From JBDHZU01 sp039812085 (GTDB lineage: Bacteria; Actinomycetota; Actinomycetes; S36-B12; UBA10799): DNA of 29,229 nucleotides. Each line of letters starts with the position of its first letter. Positions within the stretch are counted from its first letter, which is position 1. Made by a program: the position numbers and the translations under genes. The notes under the pieces were generated by a model. That model had not been told where the DNA came from. It did not search any database and saw only the letters and a list, made by a program, of their open reading frames with translations. The stretch is from positions 1 to 29,229 of the forward strand of contig JBDHZU010000008.1 in assembly GCA_039812085.1 (NCBI GenBank). Direction: 5' to 3'. Below are positions 23,582 through 29,229 of the stretch, in pieces.

Positions 23582-25258
23582 ATGTCTGAATCGAATCCTG
23601 ACCAGGGGAGCCGCACGCAGGCTCGCCCGATTCTGCTCGGACCTCGGGACGCTTTGGGATGCCAACGTGCGGTCTACAACTCGGCAGATCTCAACCAATG
23701 CAAACCAGTGGTCGAGATTCCGGCGGCAATCGAGCTGTATCGCGAACGTTCAGCAACCACCTACGACCTTGTCCTGCACGAACTACTCAATTCCGTTCCC
23801 GGCAGTGTTGATGTCGGCATTGATCCGGATGCTGCTGCCGGTCGAACTGCTCGTCTGGTTGCGGCTGGTGCTCCACTGATTCTGCGGCCACGAATCCCAG
23901 TCGATCCTGTCGGAGGACGAATTGGCAGTCCCGGCTTCATCGCGCTGGACTCGGCAAGCGGTCGCTACTACCCCGGCCTGATTTTGGCCCGCCGCGCCTA
24001 CGACGCCGCCACCGCCCGCAGCGAACCTGTGCTGGTCAGTGATCTACCGGAAATGGATGTGCGAACTGCCCAACCGCATCCCGAATTGAAACGACGCAGT
24101 GGTGCCGATGTTCGTCACCGTTTGTGTCACTACCACCGACTGCTATCCGCAGCGGGCTGGGCGGCCAGTGAACCGTGGGGTGCCTTGGCAGGGCAAGACA
24201 AACACGGGCAGATTCATCTGTCGTGGTGGGATTTGAGCGAATCGTTCGAACCATACGACGCTGCTCACGATCATTCACTTGGCATTGCCCGACAAGGTCG
24301 AGCCCGAACTTCCGCGGCTACTCCCCCGACTTTGCGGGCGATCTTCACCAGCGCATGTAACGCCTGTGATTGGCGTTCTGTCTGCATTGATGCCGAGCCG
24401 GAGAATCTCAGTGCAGCGGTTGGACGACTTACCCGAGAACAGTGGGAGTTCGTCTACGACACTGGAACAAGCACCATCGCCGAATTCGCTGATTGGCAAT
24501 CGGACAGCGAACATGTAGCGGCTTTTCAGGAAGCCTTCGGCGCGCGGGCACAGGAAGACCTTGATGAAGCCGTTGCTATTGCTCGTATGCGGCGTGATGG
24601 TCGAATGATCGAACTGCGTCGAAACGAACCACCGAATTGCCCACGTTTCGATCGCGAGATTGATCTCGATCTGGAAAATGACGCTGATCAGCGGGCATAT
24701 CTGTGGGGTTTGGCTATTACTGATCGCGACTCGTCACCTGTCGGTGATTCACCACCGACTCCGCAGTACGAAGCCATCGTTGAGTTCACCCCGATGGATG
24801 CAGCACAAGAACAACAACTGACGGGACGAGTTGTTGACCGTTTGCACGAACTGGTCACTGAGGCACGCGCGGCGGGGCGAACAGTCGGCATCTTTCATTA
24901 CTCCCCCACGGAAGTGAATTGGTTACGCCGCATCCTGGCCGATTCTGACTACGCCGCTACCTTGGAAGAGGTTCTGCCCTATTTCGTCGATCAGCTACAA
25001 ACGATTCGGTCATCCCTACGGATCATCGGTGGTAACGGTCTGAAAAATGTTGCCCAGCTCGGTCCTGGCTTCAACTGGCGAGTCAACGATCCCGGCGGTA
25101 GCCAGTCACAGGCGTGGCTAGAGACCGCTCGTCACGCAGAGCCAGAACAGGCAACACGCGCCAAGCAGAAGCTGCTCTCGTACAACGAGGACGATGTTCT
25201 GGCGACCTGGATGGTTAGACAGTGGCTGGATCGGGAATACCCACTAGTGCGGCGGTAG
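23582..25258 (+). CDS. TM0106-family RecB-like nuclease with RNase H-like exonuclease domain
   Basis: A 558-residue putative nuclease. The N-terminal half is RecB/Cas4-like. One Cys lies near the N terminus (C27, ALGCQRAVY) and a CxxCx5C cluster at C259, C262 and C268 (SACNACDWRSVC), the pattern that binds a 4Fe-4S cluster in AddB and Cas4. The usual PD-(D/E)xK strand appears degenerate (PGFIALDSASGRYYPGLIL, about 117-135). The C-terminal half is RNase H-like: DLDLENDADQRAYLWG (D363, E365) and the closing LLSYNEDDVLATWMVRQWLD. DNA end processing or repair is likely, but the substrate is untested. It lies 9 nt after the exporter gene and starts a run of nucleic-acid genes. Confidence 0.85.
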   Translation: MSESNPDQGSRTQARPILLGPRDALGCQRAVYNSADLNQCKPVVEIPAAIELYRERSATTYDLVLHELLNSVPGSVDVGIDPDAAAGRTARLVAAGAPLILRPRIPVDPVGGRIGSPGFIALDSASGRYYPGLILARRAYDAATARSEPVLVSDLPEMDVRTAQPHPELKRRSGADVRHRLCHYHRLLSAAGWAASEPWGALAGQDKHGQIHLSWWDLSESFEPYDAAHDHSLGIARQGRARTSAATPPTLRAIFTSACNACDWRSVCIDAEPENLSAAVGRLTREQWEFVYDTGTSTIAEFADWQSDSEHVAAFQEAFGARAQEDLDEAVAIARMRRDGRMIELRRNEPPNCPRFDREIDLDLENDADQRAYLWGLAITDRDSSPVGDSPPTPQYEAIVEFTPMDAAQEQQLTGRVVDRLHELVTEARAAGRTVGIFHYSPTEVNWLRRILADSDYAATLEEVLPYFVDQLQTIRSSLRIIGGNGLKNVAQLGPGFNWRVNDPGGSQSQAWLETARHAEPEQATRAKQKLLSYNEDDVLATWMVRQWLDREYPLVRR

Positions 25259-25298
25259 AACCATGCGTAAAGAGCGCACGAGTGCTGCCGCAGACCTC

Positions 25299-25304
25299 AA
25301 GGAG
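25299..25304 (+). promoter_or_regulatory. Strong Shine-Dalgarno site AAGGAG
   Basis: AAGGAG with a 5-nt spacer to the ATG at 25310. It is one of the strongest ribosome sites in the window and suggests high translation of the small membrane protein. Confidence 0.8.
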
Positions 25305-25309
25305 TCACC

Positions 25310-25582
25310 ATGTCTGCCACTGCACCACAAGGCCAAGCACTTGTTACCGATCAGTCATCGAAATCGACCCAAGCAGTCTTTGCCGTCATCCTGACAATTT
25401 TGACTGCTGGCTACCTGTTGCCCTGGGCAATTGCCGCCGTTCGCGGCAAGGCAAATTCTGGCGCGATCGGATGGATCAATCTGCTGTTGGGCTGGACTGT
25501 CGTCGGGTTCATCTGGGCGCTCGTGTTGTCCGTTACTCCGCATGGAGTGAAGGGCTACACCAGCTACACCCAAACCTCCTGA
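25310..25582 (+). CDS. Superinfection immunity family small membrane protein
   Basis: A 90-residue protein. A polar start of about 20 residues is followed by two membrane helices (AVFAVILTILTAGYLLPWAI and WINLLLGWTVVGFIWALVLS). Between them is the family loop AAVRGKANSGAIG. LPWAIA...RGK...GAI...NLLLGWT is the signature of the family named after the phage T4 superinfection immunity protein Imm, which blocks entry of DNA from a second phage. Most bacterial members are chromosomal and of unknown function, so a defence role is not implied by the name alone. It lies between a nuclease and helD, with its own strong ribosome site. Confidence 0.87.
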   Translation: MSATAPQGQALVTDQSSKSTQAVFAVILTILTAGYLLPWAIAAVRGKANSGAIGWINLLLGWTVVGFIWALVLSVTPHGVKGYTSYTQTS

Positions 25583-25616
25583 CGTTTACTGCCCTATACG
25601 GCAGAATTGATCGGCC

Positions 25617-27908
25617 ATGAGTGCTGATCAGCAAGAACCTCGAGATCCCGGGGGTGACGATTCCGTCGCCAACCCCGGGATCTCGCAACGTCAAATTGCT
25701 GACGAACAAACTCAGATCGACCTCATGTATTCGCGCCGCGATCAACTACTAGAAACCACCACAACTCAATTGGATCGCGCACAGGCTGGTCCGATTGCGG
25801 GAACTCCCGGTAGTCAGTCGGAACGTGAAGCACTCGTCGCGATGTACACCGAGCGGCTTGCCACTCTTCGCTCAGTGGAAGACCGGCTATGTTTCGGCCG
25901 ACTCGACCTACGCGATAACAACCGCATCTACATCGGCCGAATCGGACTAGCGGATGAACAACAGGAACAACTCCTGCTGGATTGGCGAGCAGATGCCGCC
26001 GCAGCGTTCTATCAGGCAACTGCGGTTGCCCCTACTGGTGTGATCCGTCGGCGCCATATTGCGCTATCGGGTCGGACTGTCACTGACCTGGACGACGAAG
26101 TTCTCGACGTCGATGCCATGTCGAACGCCGATCTTCACACCGTGACCGGTTCCGACGCCCTGCTGACCTCACTCGATGCCGGACGCACGGGTTCCATGCG
26201 CGACATCGTGACGACCATTCAGGCCGAACAAGACGTCATCATCCGCTCTGAACTACCAGGTGTGCTCGTTGTTCAAGGTGGGCCAGGAACCGGTAAGACG
26301 GTCGTGGCACTGCACCGCGTTGCCTACCTGCTGTACGCCCATCGCAACCGGATCGAACGTTCTGGTGCGTTAGTCATCGGACCCAACCGAAACTTCATGA
26401 GCTACATCGACCGAGTCCTACCGGCACTTGGTGAGACCGGCGTTCTCATGCACACCTTGGGTCAACTGCACGCCGGTATTGAAGCCACTCGCCACGACCA
26501 GGCCCACGTGCAATTTCTGAAGGGTTCCGAGCGCGCTGCCGAATGGTTACGCGCACTGGTTCGACACTTCCAACGCATCCCGAATGAGTCAGTGCAATTT
26601 CGGCATGGCAGCACAACGATCACGATGCGACCCGCTGACGTGCAGGCATCAATTCGACGAGCGCGCGATACCCGGCGACCACATAACGTCGCCCGAGAAG
26701 TCTTCGCCAAGGATCTGTTACGTCGATTGGCACGCCGTCTGGCCAGGGCGTTGTCGGTGGACGAGAACGACGACGAAACAGTCAACGATCTGGTTGCCGA
26801 ACTACGCGAAGAGCGCGATGTTCGCCGTGAGATCAATCTGTGCTGGATGCCACGCACCCCAGAAGAACTCCTCACCCGGTTCCTCACCGACGAGACCCTG
26901 ATCGCGAGCTGCGCACCACAGTTGAGCCAGGCGGAACGGCAACTACTGGTTGCGTCCTATCACCACCATCCTGACTGGAGCATCGAGGATGTCGCCCTGC
27001 TCGATGAGTTGGCTACCCTGCTCGGAGACTGGAATCCGGAAGCTGATCGCTCTGCTCGAGCTGCTGCCCGGGAACGTCAAGCTCATATTGAACTTGCCCG
27101 ACGAACACTGGCCGACAGTGAAGCCGGAGCAATGATCAGTGCGGCAAACTTCGCTGACCGTTACGCCGAAGGGCGGGCTTATCTCAGCGTGGCCGAACGT
27201 GCAGCAGCAGACCGCACCTGGCGCTTCGGGCACATCGTGGTGGACGAGGCTCAGGAACTGTCCCCGATGCAGTGGCGGGCAGTGTTCCGTCGCAGCTCCA
27301 ACGGATCATTGACAGTGGTTGGGGATACCGCGCAAACCTCTAGCTCTGCCGGGGTGTCGTCCTGGGAGCAGGCGTTGTCGCCGCATGCGGCTGATCGTTG
27401 GCGGATCGCAGAACTGACCGTCAATTACCGGACCCCTCGCCGGATCGCAGAACTCGCTGAACACATTCGTCAGAACGGTGGACTGCACGGCGCTACCTCG
27501 ACGGCTGTGCGCGATGGTCGTTGGGCGCCAGAACTGGCGGAACTGAGTGCACCTGGCGTGGACCCCAGTACGGCGTTGCATGAGCTACTTACTCATGAGT
27601 TGGCCACCATCGGAGATGGAACCGTCGCGGTGATCCGCGATAGCGGCGACCCGCAGTGGGTGGATCACGTCGTTGCTGAACATTCCCGAGTGACAGCCCT
27701 GGATGTGCAAGACGCGAAGGGTCTGGAGTTCGATTCGGTCATCATCGTGCGTCCCGATGTCATCGTGCAGGCCAGCAGTCGTCCAGCCGAAGACCTCTAT
27801 GTCGCAGTCACGCGTCCCACCCAGCGCCTGGTGATTGCTACCGATCGAGCGCTACCGGAACTGTTGGCGAGCTTCGAGTCTTACGACACTGTCAGTCCCT
27901 CCGCCTAA
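25617..27908 (+). CDS. helD: HelD-type RNA polymerase-associated ATPase/helicase
   Basis: A 763-residue UvrD-superfamily motor. An N-terminal antiparallel arm (about 25-110, ISQRQIADEQTQIDLMYSRR) enters RNA polymerase channels in known HelD proteins. Then comes Walker A VVQGGPGTGKTVVALHR (221-228) and a long inserted domain (about 290-500). VDEAQELSPMQWR (Walker B, about 541), VVGDTAQTSSS, ELTVNYRTPRRI and DAKGLEFDSVI complete the motor. Actinobacterial HelD/HelR displaces stalled RNA polymerase from DNA and in some species protects against rifampicin. The ATG at 25617 lacks a ribosome site, and a strong inverted repeat covers codons 9-23. UvrD begins 10 nt downstream. Confidence 0.92.
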   Translation: MSADQQEPRDPGGDDSVANPGISQRQIADEQTQIDLMYSRRDQLLETTTTQLDRAQAGPIAGTPGSQSEREALVAMYTERLATLRSVEDRLCFGRLDLRDNNRIYIGRIGLADEQQEQLLLDWRADAAAAFYQATAVAPTGVIRRRHIALSGRTVTDLDDEVLDVDAMSNADLHTVTGSDALLTSLDAGRTGSMRDIVTTIQAEQDVIIRSELPGVLVVQGGPGTGKTVVALHRVAYLLYAHRNRIERSGALVIGPNRNFMSYIDRVLPALGETGVLMHTLGQLHAGIEATRHDQAHVQFLKGSERAAEWLRALVRHFQRIPNESVQFRHGSTTITMRPADVQASIRRARDTRRPHNVAREVFAKDLLRRLARRLARALSVDENDDETVNDLVAELREERDVRREINLCWMPRTPEELLTRFLTDETLIASCAPQLSQAERQLLVASYHHHPDWSIEDVALLDELATLLGDWNPEADRSARAAARERQAHIELARRTLADSEAGAMISAANFADRYAEGRAYLSVAERAAADRTWRFGHIVVDEAQELSPMQWRAVFRRSSNGSLTVVGDTAQTSSSAGVSSWEQALSPHAADRWRIAELTVNYRTPRRIAELAEHIRQNGGLHGATSTAVRDGRWAPELAELSAPGVDPSTALHELLTHELATIGDGTVAVIRDSGDPQWVDHVVAEHSRVTALDVQDAKGLEFDSVIIVRPDVIVQASSRPAEDLYVAVTRPTQRLVIATDRALPELLASFESYDTVSPSA
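25641..25685. repeat. Perfect 13-bp inverted repeat inside the start of helD
   Basis: Arms CGAGATCCCGGGG (25641-25653) and CCCCGGGATCTCG (25673-25685) flank a 19-nt loop that holds a second 4-bp stem (GACG 25656-25659 with CGTC 25664-25667). The structure starts 24 nt after the start codon. No T tract follows. Confidence 0.9.
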
Positions 27909-27918
27909 CCTCCGGCGC

Positions 27919-29229
27919 ATGTCGCCGCAGATCACTTCCCCCAGCCCTGAACTGTCGGTCATCACGACTGATGACGCTGACGCACCGGATGTTCGTATCC
28001 AGCAACGTTTAAGTCAGTTGAGGCTTGACCCGGAGCAATCAGCCGCTGCTACCAGTGATGCATCTGCACTACGTATTTTGGCAGGAGCAGGTACGGGTAA
28101 AACCACGACGCTGACCGCTCGGGTTGCTCACTTGATCGCGACCGGAGTTCCTGCTGAGCGGATTCTGTTGCTGACCTTCACCCGTCGTGCAGCGGCCGAG
28201 ATGATGAGTCGGGTTCAGTCTCTGGTCGGCCACACGCAGGCTGGTCCACGAGCCCGGATCAGGGGTGGCACCTTTCATTCCATGGCGCATCGCACTCTGC
28301 GTCGTCATAGCCAACAACTTGGTCTGCCCGGAAACTTCAATGTGTTGGATCCCTCCGATGCCGCCGACCTCATGGAAGTTGTTCGCACAGAGACGCTGAC
28401 CGATACAAAACTGCGCAAACGATTCCCTCGTCGATCCACGCTGTGGGACATCTACTCGCGCACGGTGAATACCCAACAGCCGTTACAACACGTGCTGACT
28501 GACTCGTTTCCTTGGTGTCTGCCGCACCGAGAACTGATTGGTCAACTGTGCGCCTCCTACACCGAACGCAAGGCGCAGATGGCGGTCTTGGATTTTGACG
28601 ATCTTTTGCTGCACTGGCAGGCGGGGTTAGCCAGTGAGTTCGGTGATTCCCTGCGAGCCGAATTTGACCAGGTTCTGGTCGATGAGTACCAGGACGTCAA
28701 CAGTCTGCAAGTCAACATCGTGCAGGGACTGACGGCGGGTGGAGCAGGTCTATGTGTTGTTGGTGACGACGCACAAGCGATCTATAGCTTCCGTGGATCG
28801 AGTCCTCGCCACATCCTGAATGTCGCTGATGACTTCCCGGGAATCGTCAATCTGCAATTGGCAACCAACTATCGATCTGTCGGATCCATCGTGGATGTCG
28901 CTAACGCAGTGGCTTGCGAGGCAACAGAAGGCTTCGATGTGCAGCTTCGACCAGCTCCGCAGCGATCTCAGGGCGATTCCCCCACCTTTACTCGCTGCTA
29001 CGACGAAGCGGATGAAGCCAACCTGGTGTGCGATCGAGTCTTGGAGTTGCACGAATCCGGGATTGATCTACGGGACCAAGCAGTCCTCGTCCGAGCAAGC
29101 CAACACAGCGATCGACTGGAACTCGAACTGGGCCAACGTCGCATCCCGTTTATCAAGTACGGCGGGTTGACCTATTTGCAAGCCGCTCACATCAAAGACT
29201 TGTTGGCGCTCTTTCGGATTGTCGATAAC
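27919..29229 (+). CDS. UvrD/PcrA-type ATP-dependent DNA helicase, N-terminal part (cut by window edge)
   Basis: The frame is open from ATG 27919 to the last base (437 codons), so the C-terminal part lies outside the window. Superfamily 1A motifs occur in order: a Q-motif-like LDPEQSAAATS, Walker A AGAGTGKT (55-62), LLTFTRRAAAEMM (Ia), TFHSMAHRTLRRH, VLVDEYQDVNSLQ (II), VVGDDAQAIYSFRG (III) and ATNYRS (IV). The last visible segment, RRIPFIKYGGLTYLQAAHIKD, continues into domain 2A as in actinobacterial UvrD-like helicases. It unwinds DNA 3' to 5' in repair or replication-conflict resolution. It lies 10 nt after helD, so the two are probably one transcript. No Shine-Dalgarno site is seen. Confidence 0.93.
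   Translation, partial: MSPQITSPSPELSVITTDDADAPDVRIQQRLSQLRLDPEQSAAATSDASALRILAGAGTGKTTTLTARVAHLIATGVPAERILLLTFTRRAAAEMMSRVQSLVGHTQAGPRARIRGGTFHSMAHRTLRRHSQQLGLPGNFNVLDPSDAADLMEVVRTETLTDTKLRKRFPRRSTLWDIYSRTVNTQQPLQHVLTDSFPWCLPHRELIGQLCASYTERKAQMAVLDFDDLLLHWQAGLASEFGDSLRAEFDQVLVDEYQDVNSLQVNIVQGLTAGGAGLCVVGDDAQAIYSFRGSSPRHILNVADDFPGIVNLQLATNYRSVGSIVDVANAVACEATEGFDVQLRPAPQRSQGDSPTFTRCYDEADEANLVCDRVLELHESGIDLRDQAVLVRASQHSDRLELELGQRRIPFIKYGGLTYLQAAHIKDLLALFRIVDN

Noticed and set aside
25310..25582. Prophage remnant marked by the superinfection-immunity-family gene
   Set aside because: There are no other phage genes nearby, and this family is widespread on bacterial chromosomes.
25589..25604. CTGCC-CTATAC-GGCAG hairpin before helD as a terminator or operator
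   Set aside because: The stem is only 5 bp with no T tract; it is too weak to call.

Overview
This window looks like chromosomal DNA from an actinobacterium. Three things point there. The first is mshC, the mycothiol cysteine ligase. The second is a cluster of families almost confined to Actinobacteria: SCO1664 family, DUF3090, MSMEG_4193-type phosphatase, DUF5703 and a HelD-type motor. The third is frequent GTG starts with few strong Shine-Dalgarno sites. By eye the base composition is moderately GC-rich. Gene packing is very tight, which suggests a compact genome, perhaps of an aquatic lineage (inference only). No integrase, transposase, CRISPR array or rRNA was seen. One tRNA gene is present. 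No gene-free stretch exceeds 300 bp; the longest runs from 9985 to 10212 and holds a tandem repeat.

Layout. 1-1706: divergent zwf (cut by the window edge) and gnd, the two oxidative pentose-phosphate dehydrogenases. 1769-5137 (minus): an operon read as phosphatase, DUF3090, SCO1664 kinase-like protein, mshC. 5201-9766: corA-like transporter, uppP, aldo/keto reductase, DUF5703 and an M20 peptidase. 9900-10160: tRNA-Leu(GAG) with its terminator, then a 102-bp-period tandem duplication that copies the 3' end of the tRNA. 10213-16437: stand-alone Pnkp-type 3'-phosphatase, CDF efflux pump, YbdK-type carboxylate-amine ligase, PPOX-fold protein, trmB, CapA-like lipoprotein, a protein with nine-residue RVDVD repeats, and a macrodomain protein. 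16460-19201: a large membrane PAS-GGDEF-EAL protein with a GADEF motif. 19275-23572: rpiA, App1-type phosphatase, an unassigned alpha/beta-hydrolase-like protein and an RhtA/EamA exporter. 23582-29229: TM0106-type nuclease, a small superinfection-immunity-family membrane protein, helD, and a UvrD/PcrA helicase cut by the window edge.

How they work together. zwf, gnd and rpiA cover oxidative pentose-phosphate steps. mshC makes the low-molecular-weight thiol. uppP, CapA-like and App1 proteins point to envelope and lipid turnover. The right end is a same-strand run of nucleic-acid enzymes (nuclease, RNA polymerase motor, helicase).

Four patterns cut across gene boundaries. Six of seven convergent gene pairs meet with stop codons overlapping by 4 nt or directly abutting. 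Eight genes have a TANNNT -10-like hexamer 6-8 nt before the start codon, consistent with leaderless transcripts. A tandem repeat carries the tRNA 3' end and terminator. A perfect 13-bp inverted repeat lies just inside helD. No clearly new system was identified; the best candidates are listed as findings.
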